Shown here: positions 21,911-33,430 of the stretch, piece by piece | Numbering within the stretch: the stretch's first letter is position 1 | Layout: each line of letters begins with the position of its first letter | Assembly (NCBI GenBank): GCA_036583965.1 | Contig: JAZBQD010000027.1 | Coordinates: 30,697,001 to 30,761,000 of the forward strand | DNA: 64,000 nt | Reading direction: 5' to 3' | DNA from: Prunella strophiata | Lineage: Eukaryota > Chordata > Aves > Passeriformes > Prunellidae | Notes under the pieces: generated by a model | What the model was told of the DNA's origin: nothing | Database searches by the model: none | What the model saw: only the letters and a program-made list of their open reading frames with translations | Made by a program: the position numbers and the translations under genes

Positions 21911-24465
21911 GTAAGTAAAACAAAGCTCTGTGTAGCTGGAATTTAAATTAAATAAATAAATAAAAATCTCTAGTGATCCCCAAGGCTTTAATTTGTGATC
22001 AAATGTATAAAATCTAAACAATATATAACTAGTGAGCAGCAAAATCAGCTTCAGCTAAGTACTAAAACACTGTTTTGTGAGGTCTTCCCAGTGAAATCCA
22101 GATCAGGAAGAATTCTTTCCTCTCAGAGCACAAATGCTGTCTGAGAATGATGGTCCTACAAGGCAGCATTGTAAAGGTCTGCACACAGCAGGGAAAGCTG
22201 CATAAAAAGTGTTTTAAGAGGTCTTTTATGACCTGCCTCTTCTTCCAGGAAAGAGTTGCTATTTATCCCTGTGGCTTGATAAGGAATTCAGTTTGGGAAC
22301 TGTATATTTGCATTATAGCTTTGCCTTTTTTTTTTTCCAGCTGACAGGGAAACATTTAAAACATGAGCACTGAGGTGATTGCTCTTCCAGCTTTTTCTGC
22401 TTTAGAGTTTCCAGATTTTCTGGGCCAGCTTAACTCCTTTCTGCTTGTTTGAGGGCACTGAGAAACTTTCCATCAGAGCCTGAACGGGACAACTCTGTAC
22501 AATAATAAATCCTGAACTTCTTTCTGAAATTTCCTAAATGGATTAAAGCCTTTTTTGCCAGTTTTGCATGTTCAGGCTCAGCAGGACTCTGCAAAGGGCT
22601 CTGTTGTGGGAAAACCAGGCAGATCAGTGGTTTGAGTTCACAGTGGTGAACTGAGAGCTCTGGACATAACTCAGTGAGCTTTCCTTTGGAAAATGGATAT
22701 TGCAGAGCACAAGAGCCTGATTCCCCTCCTGTGACTAAGTCAGTTCACCCTGATTCCTGTTCACCTCAGATCCCTGTCAGAAAGAAGCAGTGAGTTCTCC
22801 TCTCAAGGAAATGAGTGGTTTGAGATCAGGATACTTAAAAATGCATCACTGAGATAATTCTTTCTGCTCTCCACTGCAGAGTGGGATGATCCTTTTCTTC
22901 AGGACTGCTGCCTGTCATTTTGATGTGTGCTTTCTGGAGACAGCTTGTTACAGGCACTGAAAACATCCAAAAAAACCCAGCAGCAGAGCCCATTCCTGAA
23001 ACACTCTATAAAAGCATTCACCAATGCAACAGTAACCACAACAACAACAACAATCACAAAAGCTGTTCCATTTCTTAGATTGACTTTTTGGTTTTTTGCA
23101 ATAAACATCTCTTCTCCAAAAAATACAGTTTGGAATCATGCTATGCATAAATCCCTGCCATGAATAAAAACAATATATTTGTGCCTTTCTATCAGGCTGC
23201 AGGAAGTGCTAATGCCACCTTTGCTTTGCAGGGCTGTGATTTCAGGGTTTGGCTCTGGTGCAGCTTGAATAAGGCCCATGATTAACTCTTATTGTTTAAT
23301 GTATCCACTGTGCTAAAAGCTTTGCTTGCAGAAGTTCAGCAAATATTAGATTTTCTGGAGAGACTGCACAGTAAACATTCCAGCTCTTGCATTAGTATGT
23401 GCATCCATCAGATGCTTCTCTTTCCAATTAAAAGCACTTTAGAGCTTCTTTTATGAAAAAGATACTCTGTGCAGTGCAAGGGAAGGGCCAAGAATAATTG
23501 ACATTCCCCCTGTGGAGAGCACATCAGCTGCTCCAAAGAACAGAAAGCTAAAAAAAGCATCACAGACAGGAGTGTTCCCTCCAGCTTGTGAGGAAAGAAA
23601 AGCCCTGGGGGAAGCTGACATTCAGCTCTGTGCTGGGAGCAGTGACTTTTCACAGCAGCTGGGTAAAGTGACTCCCCTGAATGGCTTGAAACCATAAAAC
23701 ACCAGGCAGGAGCCCTTGCAGAGTTAGCCAGGACAGAATGGGGGTGATTTGGGTTGATTTGGGTTGATGGGGAGAAAGTGAAGACAAATTGGGATGCCAG
23801 TGATGGTCTGAAGAAGGTATTTGTCCTCCTGAGTCAATTTGGGAGGGTGTTGCTTTGCCACAGCCCCATGGCTATTTATAATGATTCCAAAACTTTGCTC
23901 CTCTGTCCTGCAGAGCCTGGCCTGGTGTTTGGCATCCTGGACCTGCACACACACCCTTTGACAGAGGCCAAATATCAACACTGGCCTCTCAGGAGCACCC
24001 CCCAGCTGACAGGTGGTCAAAACTGCATGAACACAGCAGAAAAATCTGACTACACATCAACCTCTTTACTATATAAATATCTGCAGTCCTCAGGGCCCAT
24101 TGAGGTTCTCCTTCAAAAGCAGCTGCCCCTGAGCAGGGACACCTCTGGAGTCCACCCCTGACACCAGGCATGCCAGGTTGGTGACATTTTGGCATACATG
24201 TGACATTTAAGATATCCACAGGAAGCTCAGGTGGCAGTCTCTATCCCATACTAACTTCAGGTGTGTTAAATAGTTGAGTATCCACCACCAACCCATCTGC
24301 TACTAATTAAATATTTTATATACCTAAATTTACTGGTAAAAGCTCAATAATCCATCTACTTGATCACATTTATCTGAGTGATCTCTGTGTACACCATCCT
24401 GAACTGCTTTGGTCACTGTGTCCCTGAGGGGTGGCCCAGAGAGCTGCTGCCCATGGCTCATGGGT

Positions 24466-24789
24466 TGTGGGAAATAATTCAGATTACTGAAGGTAATTTT
24501 ACCCCTCTTAAAGAGTTGCAGCTGGTCTGATTTCTAAGATTTGGAGCAGGTGTGCCCTTAATAGGGCACAGACATAGCCAATAACATTGACTAATATAAA
24601 AGGAGGAGTCAACAAGACAGGAAGGGGCAGCTAGCAGTGCTGCAGTGAAGAAGAAGGGTGTAGTCAGCACTGCTAAGAACAGAACTTGTAAAAAGGTATG
24701 GACTTTTTTACAGCAGGGTAACATTTTGGAACTTGTTGTTAGAACTAGTGACTTTATCAGTGTCTTAATGATAATGGGTGGGTGTGTTC
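24466..24789 (+). mobile_element. Possible LTR-like promoter segment
   Basis: The segment opens TGTGGGAAAT and could end GTTCA. It has a good TATA-like box (AATATAAAAGG near 24593-24603) downstream of a 'gccaataac' CCAAT-like motif. There are no clear terminal repeats, target duplication or internal retroviral sequence. It could instead be an ordinary promoter-like sequence. Confidence 0.25.
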
Positions 24790-25750
24790 AGGGACCCCAG
24801 GGCCATGGATCTGCCAGGACAGCCCTGGGAGGGACCAGGACAAGGTGTTTGCTCCTTAGGGAGTCCTTGTTTGGAGCCTCCACTCTGCATCCCTGAGCTG
24901 CACTGCATGAATTGGCCTCTGGAGGATGAATTTGGGCTGCTCCTCTGCTTGGAGCTCCCTGGGGATGTGCAGAGGAGCTTTATCACCTCTCAATATGACA
25001 TCACCTCTAAAACATGTGGAGAAAAGAGCCCCTGTTCATGTGGCTTCAGTGACAGGGACTCCAAACCCACAGTGAGTTATTTATGCAGAACATCACCTTT
25101 GGAAGGATTTTATTTACTCTTTTCTACCCTAAGTTGAGCAGTTTGTGGAGCTGCCTACAGCCTTTGCTTCAGCTTTCACAAGCCCAGCTGTAAATGCACC
25201 CTTCAAGCATCCTGCTGGCACCTTGAACAGCACATGGACATTGGAATGGTAGCACATGGGAAAAATGTCATTTCTACTTGGAAAAGCTTAAATAAAAGAG
25301 GGAGTGGCTGAAGGTGAGTTAGCAAGCCAATGAGTCCAGTAGCACATCTCCAGAGGTTGCAATTAACATCCCTCTGTTATCAGTTGGAACATTTCAGGGT
25401 TTTTTTCCTGATTCTCTTGCCTATAGGGATAAAAAATTTGATTTCAGGAGGAGTGTGACACAAGCCTGGTGTTTAATGCCCTTGAGATGACCCCTGTGCA
25501 GAAATCCACAGACAGGGACTGTCACAGGAATGGTGTGAAGGATGAGGGAAAGAATCTGTGCTAGGAGCCTTGATAAAACTGTTGAGGATTTAAAGTTATT
25601 TAAAGTTATAAACAAACTTGGAAATCTGAAACTCTTAGCTACTTACAATATTTTGAAGTCACTAAATTGGGTAGTCCTGTTGTTGGCATATTTATATTTT
25701 GAATAAAAACACATTTACTGGTTCATCTTTTCACTGCAGACTTATCTGAA
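24790..25750. other. Unassigned stretch
   Basis: No gene recognised. The 119-aa open frame starting at 24778 has no motif or splice support. Confidence 0.45.
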
Positions 25751-25822
25751 GGTGCAGTGGGGGTGGAACAAGATGGTCTGTAAGCTCCCTTCCCACCCAA
25801 GTCATTCTGGGATTCTGTGATT
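25751..25822 (+). mobile_element. CR1: CR1 LINE 3' tip
   Basis: Short sense CR1 end: 'gggggtggaacaagatggtctgtaagctcccttcccacccaagtcattctgggattctgtg'. Confidence 0.8.
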
Positions 25823-26151
25823 GTACCAATAGTCACAGATGGCTCTTTCTTGCAATGTAAAGTTGTTTTCCTCACATTTCTAGTCAGGCTGTACCAAGAA
25901 TGTTGTTAATAGTGTAGGATCATTTCAACATGTGAATACAAAAGTAAAAAAAAAAAAGAAAATTTAAAAAATTTAAAAAGCTGAAGGGGATGGGAATATT
26001 TTCCAAGATAGGATACAAGAGTACATGTAGGACAGTTAAAATCTCTTCTTAAAAGCAGCAGAAGGTTATGACATAATCAGAATAATGTTAAATCACTGAG
26101 GAGAGGTCTTGAAATAAAACAGATGAACAAAGATATTAAAAAAATCATCTA

Positions 26152-26169
26152 TTTTTTTTTTTTTTTTTT
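26152..26169. repeat. T18 homopolymer
   Basis: Uninterrupted T run in AT-rich DNA. No attached retroposon body recognised. Confidence 0.85.
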
Positions 26170-26410
26170 GTGATTAGCTACTTTTAAACCATTTCAATGT
26201 TCTTTGCAAGAGACACAACATGGGACACTGCTCTCTGATTTTGGCCTCCATGGTTGCTCCCTGTGTTCTCTGTTGCAAATGTGAATTATCAAAATAAATG
26301 TTTTGCCTTATCTGCTGTCAGTACCCCATAAAACTGCAGCTGTGTTATCAGTGTAGTTATTAGAGACCTGAATGAGCTGCACACATTATTTTCCATGGAT
26401 GTGTGAGCAG

Positions 26411-26523
26411 GATGCCAGAGCCCTGGCGGTTTTGCAGGGCTGGACAACTTGTCTGTGGGAAGAGGGAGCAGAACCTCGTGCTGACAAGAGAGGAGATGCT
26501 GGGAGCTGATTGCTGCAAGCCAG
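26411..26523 (+). other. Candidate coding exon with internal ATG (speculative)
   Basis: A 113-bp segment after gtgagcag, with a near-perfect donor (AAGCCAG then gtgagc). Only one frame is fully open. It begins MPEPWRFCRAGQLVCGKREQ, and the ATG at 26412 has A at -3. Two CpGs fall in it, which is unusual here. It ends at phase 1 and joins the 41546-41675 candidate in phase. It could be a first coding exon, a lncRNA exon or chance. Confidence 0.2.
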
Positions 26524-27272
26524 GTGAGCTCTGTGAAAAACCCTCCCTCCTTCTGCTTTCAGTGATTTCCTGGTTGTTTGCTTTTCTTATTAAGCATTAC
26601 TGGGTTTCTCTCTCCTCTAAATCGACAACAAATGGGGTTCTCTGCCCTGTTTATGCTGCAGAGACATGACACCAGATGGGGCACCCAAGCCCAGAGCTGG
26701 GGGAAAGTCTGCTCCAGATGGCAAAGTGAAATATTGCTAAATATGCCTGCAAGGTATTTGAGCACAGCGTGACAGACAGCCAGAACAAACAGAGATGGGG
26801 GAAAAGCAGGATAAACAACAGCTGAGGAAAGGCTGCCTTTTTGTGGATGCTCCAGCCTGTGTCTAAGGAGACACGTGGAGATGATGCTCAGAGCAGGCAA
26901 CAAGACAAAGAGGTTTTTAGGGCAGCTCTGGAGATGAGCACTGCAGCTCAGCTCCAACTGGAGCAGTCCCACAGTCAGGCTCTTTTTTTAAAGAACATGG
27001 AAATTTGGTTATAACATCTTTGGGGATTTTGGTTTTTAGGGAAGGCATCACATTTCTAGAGGGATTGCCCTGGGTGTTGCTAAAAACATTCTTTTGTTGA
27101 ATTACCTCTCTAAATCATTTTGGCTCTGGTTGTGCAAGGAGCACAGGTTATGAGGAAGGTCCAGAAAACACCAAAGTCTGTTTCAGATGCATCCCCTTGG
27201 GATTCAGATGGATCCCCTGAGCCCACCTCTTGCAAAGCTTGGTAATTTCTGGGAAGAACTGTACCCCTGACA

Positions 27273-27690
27273 TGTGGCAGCCACATTTTCTGAACATGAT
27301 TCCTTCACTCAGGTTTTTCTCCTGGGAAGCTGGAGAGGAAGAGAGATGCCCAGAGAAAGAAAACAGTTCTTATCTCATTTGCTTCTCCTGTGTTGTGCTC
27401 ATGTGGAATGTGTTTGGAGGTTGTTTATCTGGAGGTGAATGTTTGATTGGGCACTGTGTGAGTTGTTGTGACTTATTGGCAAATTAGAACCAAGCTGTGT
27501 GGGGACTCTGGAAAGAGTCATGAGTTTTGATTAGTCCTTCTTTAGCATTCTTTTAGGACCCTTCTTCTGTATTCTTTAGTATAGCTAATATAGTATTCTT
27601 TAATATAATAATAAAATAGCCTTCTGATAACATGGAGTCAGATGCATCATTCTCCGCTCTGGTCTGGACACCGTCTGGACAACATTTACA
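27273..27690 (+). mobile_element. Solo LTR, family shared with 40192-40515
   Basis: Starts TGTGGCAGCCACATTTTCTGAACA and ends near ACAACATTTACA. It shares with the 40192 element the opening TGTGGnAnnCACAT, 'tcctgggaagctg', 'agagaaagaa...ttatctca' and 'cttctgat..a...ggagtc'. A poly(A) signal AATAAA lies at 27610-27615. CTGACA occurs just before the start and again three bases after the assumed end, suggesting a 6-bp target duplication with a slightly later LTR end. No internal region is attached. Confidence 0.7.
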
Positions 27691-27931
27691 ATACTGACAA
27701 TTTTTAATTCTTTGTTTGAGCTTTTCTTTTCTCTACTGACTTCTTTCCTGGAGTGTTTCAAAGAAGGGATAGAAAATCCCAGGTCTCTCACCTTTTAGAA
27801 GAGGATGAGCTATGCTGCAGATATTTTAAGCATGGAAATGACTGTATAAATTGTGAAATTACTAAGCCCAGATTAGGGGCTGTTGTTTTAACAAGTCGAC
27901 TGGAAAAAATCAAGGAAGTTTAGTATAAAAC

Positions 27932-27959
27932 AAAACAAACAAAAAAAAAAAAAAAAAAA
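27932..27959. repeat. A-rich tract
   Basis: A-rich run with C interruptions, then about 18 uninterrupted A, just left of a reverse CR1 copy. Confidence 0.8.
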
Positions 27960-27988
27960 GGAGGGATGAACTCAAAGATGATTTCTTG

Positions 27989-28110
27989 TCCCCCTGCCAT
28001 GGGACACCTTCCACTGTCTCAGGTTGCTCCAAGCCCTGTCCAGCCTGACCTTGGACACTTCCAGGGATCCAGGGGCAGCCACAGCTTCTGAGTAATCCAT
28101 GCCAGGGCCT
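27989..28110 (-). mobile_element. CR1: CR1 LINE fragment
   Basis: Reverse CR1: 'cccctgccatgggacaccttccactgtctcaggttgctccaagccctgtccagcctg', then 'ggatccaggggcagccacagcttc'. The terminal tip is missing on its 3' side. Confidence 0.88.
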
Positions 28111-31100
28111 GATATCTAGTTTTAGTGTCCGTATTTTATGGGTTATAGAATCTTTTAAAGGGAATACTTTATTTTCATAGGAAAAGAATTTTTCACCACC
28201 TTTTATCTAACTGCTTTTCTCTTCTAAGTCTCTATCTCCAAACTGAGGTTTATTTTCATGTCTTCAAGTCCTTCAGTGAGTGGATTGGAGGAAGGATTGG
28301 GAAAATGTGGTGGTGTTACTGTGTGACACAGGACAGTCCTGACAGCAAAGCCAAGGGGAAGAGGGACGATATCACAGCTTTAGATATTGTCCTGTTTTTA
28401 GAAAAGCCTTTTTAAGGGTTTCAGAAAATGTGCAAGACCATTGGCTGCTTTGGGAGATAAATTTTCTCATCTACCAGAGGGAGTGAAGGTCACCATCCCC
28501 ACCCTGAGTACCTAAAGTCATGGGCATTAAGTTTTTTTGGGAGAGCAGCTGTTGCTGCCAGCAGCTGTGCTGCCATGTAGTGAAAGATTAATGTGATCCA
28601 TGAGAAAAAGACAAGGAATATAACACAACCAGAGGCAAGAGTGCTTGGGATGCTGTGCTGGTCTTCACTCTGAGACTGTTTCTGTAGTTTTTATTAAACT
28701 TTGATTAGCTGTCAGTGCATTCTAAAGACCACACCAAGCTGCTCAGCTTTCTGGAGGGCACAGTGTTTCTAAAGCACTGTGGAAGCAGAGATCTGGGCTC
28801 ACTGGGGATGCTCAAAAACAAACTGGGAAGCAGTTGGAGTTGGTTATTGCCTAACCTTGGGGTTAGTTAGGAGACACTGAGCAGGACTCTGCTCCAGACT
28901 TCAGCAAAGCAGAATTTATGAAGTAATATTGGGTGCCACAGAGCAGTGGAGAGTGCTGGGGGTGGAATGGCAGCAATAGCAGGGCTTGGGGGGTGGAAAA
29001 ACAAAGGCAGGTAGTTTTCAGGATTGAAGGATTATGGCACCATTGAAAAAAAAAAAAAAAAGGCAGGTAATTTTCAGGATTGAAGGATTATAGCATAGTG
29101 CTGCTTTGGAAATTACAGTTTGGACTGTCCAAATTCTCCACCAATACTTGGATGCAAATATTAAAAAGAGTCCTTGAGGTAAAATACAGATGAAAAATGA
29201 TGTGAGCTAAAGTGCAGCTCCCGTGCTAAGACTAGAATTTCCAATTTCCAGGAAGTCCTTTAGGTTTAATCCAGGAATCATTATTAGTTCTTTCACAGTG
29301 ACAGGAGCTTTTACAATTCCACCATTTTCTCTGCTTTTGTTCACCCCTGTCACCTGCTCCTCAGGGTCCTGAGCTCAGTGGGTTTCCTGAGGATAAGGAG
29401 AGTGCACCCCACTCCTGGGGGTGCAGGGAGCACTCCCAAGGCTTTCCCAAGCCCAGCAGGCTGATATTTGGGATTTCCTCCTGTTCCTGCTGAGTCTGCC
29501 TGAGGTCACTCCTGTAGAAGTGCCAAGTTGTGCTGCCTACTTTGCAGAGCTGCAAGCTAAACCCTTATGCCCCAAATTTACTACCTATTTTGCATGTTTT
29601 ATGCATACAGTTATTAGTGATTTATCTTTACAGCCCTTGGACCATGGCATCATGCTGTGCTCTGACTTTAAGTCATCAGCTTGTTCCTTGTGTTGGCGTT
29701 TTTGGGAGCCCTTGCAACATTCCTGTTTGGTTTTATCAAGGTGGGTTTTAATACTGACCTTTCTAGTTGCAGACTTTTGCTGATCACCTAAATTACATTT
29801 TGTTTACACAGCCTAATCATGTAGATGTCTTCTTCTAGGATTGTTAACAGCTCGTTCTGAAGGAATAATGACCTCTTAGGAGGCACACAGGACACAATGC
29901 TTTGGGAATTAATTGCCATTCCCACCACACCAGTCAAATCCGGGGTACAGACAATTATTTCACATCGCTTTCATGGTGCTTAGAATTTCTGCTCAGGAAT
30001 AAATACACGGAGTATAAATGTGTCCAAGTTTTGGTAAGATTTACCCTAAACATTTCCAAGAGGAAAAAATACCTGACATCAAATATAACAACTAAATAAA
30101 ATTAAATTAAAACTATGTCTATAGTTTAGTTCCTTGTAAATATTAATAATATGAGGTCAGATCAGAGCTATTTAAGCTTTTTTTTTTTTCCAGATTATCC
30201 AACATGACAAAACCCATGGTGAATTACGGACAAAATAGCACAGAGTACTTCAGATCTTTCTTTGACTATTTATGTGTTGTTTTTTTTTTTTTTAATGAAA
30301 CCTGCTAAATTGATTGATATTAAATATGAGAATGATTTATGCAAAGACAATATAAGAGCACAGCTCTGCTACTCTGGGATGGCTGTCTAAGCATTATAGT
30401 GCACATAAATTCTTTTGGTTCATTCCATACAGTTTGCACAGTACATTTCAAATGGGAAGAAGGCAATCCACAGTATTCCTAATTCTCCTGCTCCCTGCTC
30501 TTGCACTCTAGCCAGCACACTGCAGGAATTTGGAAGTGCACAGGAATTTTCTACATCCCTACACAAAGGAAAAGCCACAGGAATATCTCACACTAAACCT
30601 TTCATAATGGAAATACAGACAGGTGCTTGACTTTATGGAGAAATGTCTGCTCCTTTCTCCAAATATAAAGTTCTAGGAGCAATGCTCTGGATCTGATTTA
30701 CAGGAAGGCTGGAGATACAAGGCCACTGTTTAAAAGATGGGGACATCCTCAGTGTTTTGAGGTTTTTCATGTGTTCTGAAGATGAGCAGAAATTCTTGAA
30801 AAAATCCAGAAGAATTAATGGGAGCAGACCAGAGGTTATCTCATTACCTAGGGGGCCAGGAAGGGAGGATTTGAAACAGCAGTGCAGATGCTGATTAATG
30901 TAAGAGGTTAATAAAGGGCAGGATACACAGAATTATCTCATAATAAGGGCATTCAACTTAAGGAATTAAAAAACCTCAATAAGAAAATTATTCACAATTA
31001 TTAACATTCACTGATTCTGGTGAATATGCAGCTGTGCTTCAAAGTGCCTGGAAAAACAAGAAACTCTTGTTTCAAGGCAAAATTAATCAGACTCAATAAA

Positions 31101-31517
31101 AGTAAAAGGCTGAGGATGCATGGTCAGCCACCTGCTATTATTTACTTTGTTCATAGAAAAATAGTTTTCTTAGAATTATGCTCTATTTTCATTATTATTT
31201 TTAAAAATTATTATTATCATTTTCCCTAATTTTCCACCTACCCCATACAGGTCTTCCACTTTCTGAAATGAATTGAAATCCTGAGTTAAAGAAAGCCAAG
31301 ATAAAGGTGTTGACAAGATTGAAAAGACATTCATAAGGAAGCAAACTGTTAAAAATACCCATAACTACCACATTTTGATTTACTAAACCCATTGCAGCCT
31401 TGGAGGCCTTTTAGTCTTCTCATTGATCCAATGGTCCAAAGATGCAGTAAATGCTGTTTCCCATGGAATGGCCCCATAATTTCTTCCATCTGGAGCATTT
31501 CACTGCTTCAACCACTT
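28111..31517. other. 3.4-kb stretch without recognised gene
   Basis: No gene recognised. It contains the A-tract-linked duplication at 29003-29095 and short T runs near 30178-30190 and 30281-30293. The region 29380-29470 is GC-richer with a small hairpin (caccccactcctgggggtg), without assignment. Confidence 0.45.
29003..29095. repeat. 37-bp duplication separated by an A16 tract
   Basis: The segment 29003-29039 (starting AAAGGCAGGTAGTTTTCAGG) recurs at 29059-29095 with two substitutions. Between them lie a short linker and 16 A (29046-29061). Both copies are themselves preceded by A-rich bases. Confidence 0.9.
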
Positions 31518-31732
31518 AACAAGTGATAGGAAGAGAAGGAATGGCCTCAATTTGTGCCAGGGGAGGTTGGATATTAGGAAAAGCTTCTTCACTGATAGTC
31601 AAGCACTGGAAGAAGCTGCTCAGGGCCATGGTGGAGTCACCATCCACGAAGTGCTCAAAAAACAAGGGGGTGTGGAAATTTGATTTGATGGTCCTGGAGG
31701 TCTTTTCCAGCCTTGATGATTCCATGATTCAG
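31518..31732 (+). mobile_element. CR1: CR1 LINE 3' end
   Basis: Classic sense CR1: 'caagtgataggaagagaaggaatggcctcaatttgtgccaggggaggttggatattagg', then 'gtggagtcaccatcc' and 'ggtcctggaggtcttttccagccttgatgattccatgattc'. Confidence 0.92.
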
Positions 31733-32170
31733 AGCCCTGACCACAAGCAGGGGTCCACTTTGCTGGACATGCCTGGGAGTGGATGGTAACTTCCAGGAAA
31801 GCTGGTTCTCCAGGAGGGAAGGAACAGGCACACCTTGGAGTGAGGAAATTACATCAATCTGGCCTTTTGCCCCAAAATTTTGCATCATTATGAAAAGAGA
31901 CAAATGAAAAAAATTCCCATAAACTGCAAGTGTCATCTGCAGAGTGAGAGGAACTGGTTGTTCTCTAGATCATGGTGCTCAGATGAGACTGTAAATTCTT
32001 AACTCTTGTGAAATTCAAGTCCAACCAATTATGTGCCCAACCTGAAGATCTGAAGACATTTAAAATTAATAATGGCATCTGTTCTTTGTTTTTAGTATTC
32101 CTGGTAATCACACTGGTAATGAAATCATCTATTGGATATCCATAACATTAATTTTTGTAGAAAATGCTAT

Positions 32171-32299
32171 GGGCTACACATGGAAGTGCTCAAAATGTGT
32201 AGAAATGGTGCTTAGAATATGGTTCCTGGTACCATTAGGTTAATGGTTGGATTCTTCTTAGAGGTTCTTTCCATTTTGAATGCTTCTATGATTCTATAA
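32171..32299 (+). mobile_element. CR1: CR1 LINE 3' tip, diverged
   Basis: Sense CR1 with 'catggaagtgctcaaaatgtgtag', 'ggttaatggttggattcttctta' and terminal 'gcttctatgattctata'. More diverged than its neighbours. Confidence 0.65.
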
Positions 32300-33343
32300 T
32301 GCCTTCAAGTAAACCTCTAGACTTGTTCTTTTGTAATATCCCAAGCTGTGATTCATTTCTTCAGCAGCTTTGTCTCGTGTCACTGCATCCTTTCCCTTAT
32401 CCTCATATCTTGAATTTTGAATCTGAGTATGAGAAATAGAGGGGTTCTTAGAGGAGAGGAATTGTGGTAGATGAGACAACTCTGAAGCCAATTACATGCA
32501 TAATTTAAAGGAGAAAAATTCCTTTTCTAACCTGTGCTCATTGAAGGCAATCATCAGGTAGGACTGCATCCTGCTGAAGCAGCTTCTCCCTGATTTCAGT
32601 GTAACCAGCTTCTCTCTAATTAGTTTTTATTTATTTCATGATAATAAAAACTAACATATGCAACAATTTAAAAGCATTCTTCTCCTTTTAATGCATTAAA
32701 GTGGAAGCAGAGTTCCTTTGCATAATTGCATTAGTAAACAGATTAATTTACATTTTAATTTACATTAGCAGTGTAATTGGGATTCCAAAGTGTAATATAC
32801 AGGAAGGAATGAAAGCAGGAACAAAGTCCCCCAGCTACTAAAGGATGGAGATGCCAGACTCCAATTAAGACATTCTTTTGTCAAGCCTTATCTCTGAGGT
32901 TTGCAAGATTAACTTGAAACAAAATGGCTGGCTTTTATCTCCCCTGTTACTGGTTCTAATTCCACAACTTAAAAGGATTCCTTTGGAGATTTATGTGAGG
33001 AAGGCAATTTCTTCCACTGTGTCTTCCCAGTACCACTGGCCCTATTTTGGGATAAATGGTGTAGCTAAGAGGAATATTAATTCTGCCTCAGTGCCCCTTG
33101 CTCTTGCCTCAGAGAGGTTTCATTTATAAAGCTTTATTTTTGAGTGCAGTTTGTTTGCTCTGAAGCTACACACTGAGTAACACATCCCACAGGGGTGGTT
33201 ACGTTCTGTGACAAGTAAATACAGTGGTGTCCTGCAACAGCACAACAATTTCTGCAAAAAAAAAAAAAAAAATAAATGAGTGGCCAGCTCCCATTTTGGG
33301 AAGCTTAGAGTGACCATTTGTACAGAAGATGTGGCATTTGAGA
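32300..33343. other. AT-rich stretch, nothing recognised
   Basis: No gene recognised. It contains an A17 run at about 33257-33272. Confidence 0.45.
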
Positions 33344-33430
33344 CAGCATGTCCTGGGATCTTGGGGACAGCATTCCCAGCAGGTTAGGGAGGGATCCTGC
33401 CCCTGTGCTCAGCCCTGGAGGCACACCCTA
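33344..33430 (+). mobile_element. CR1: CR1 LINE internal fragment
   Basis: Matches the CR1 region just upstream of the 3' part: 'gcattcccagcaggttagggaggga', 'tcctgcccctgtgctcagccctggaggc'. No 3' tip present. Confidence 0.55.

Larger units (their letters stand above)
19872..24465. other. 4.6-kb stretch without recognised elements
   Basis: No gene or transposon recognised. It holds an A18 tract at 20473-20490 and an A22 tract at 21620-21641. A short imperfect tandem repeat of 'gatttgggtt' lies near 23746-23770. The 135-aa open frame at 23754-24161 shows no family motif. Confidence 0.45.

Noticed and set aside
23754..24161. 135-residue open frame
   Set aside because: No splice-site pair, domain or compositional signal; length is within expectation for 64 kb.
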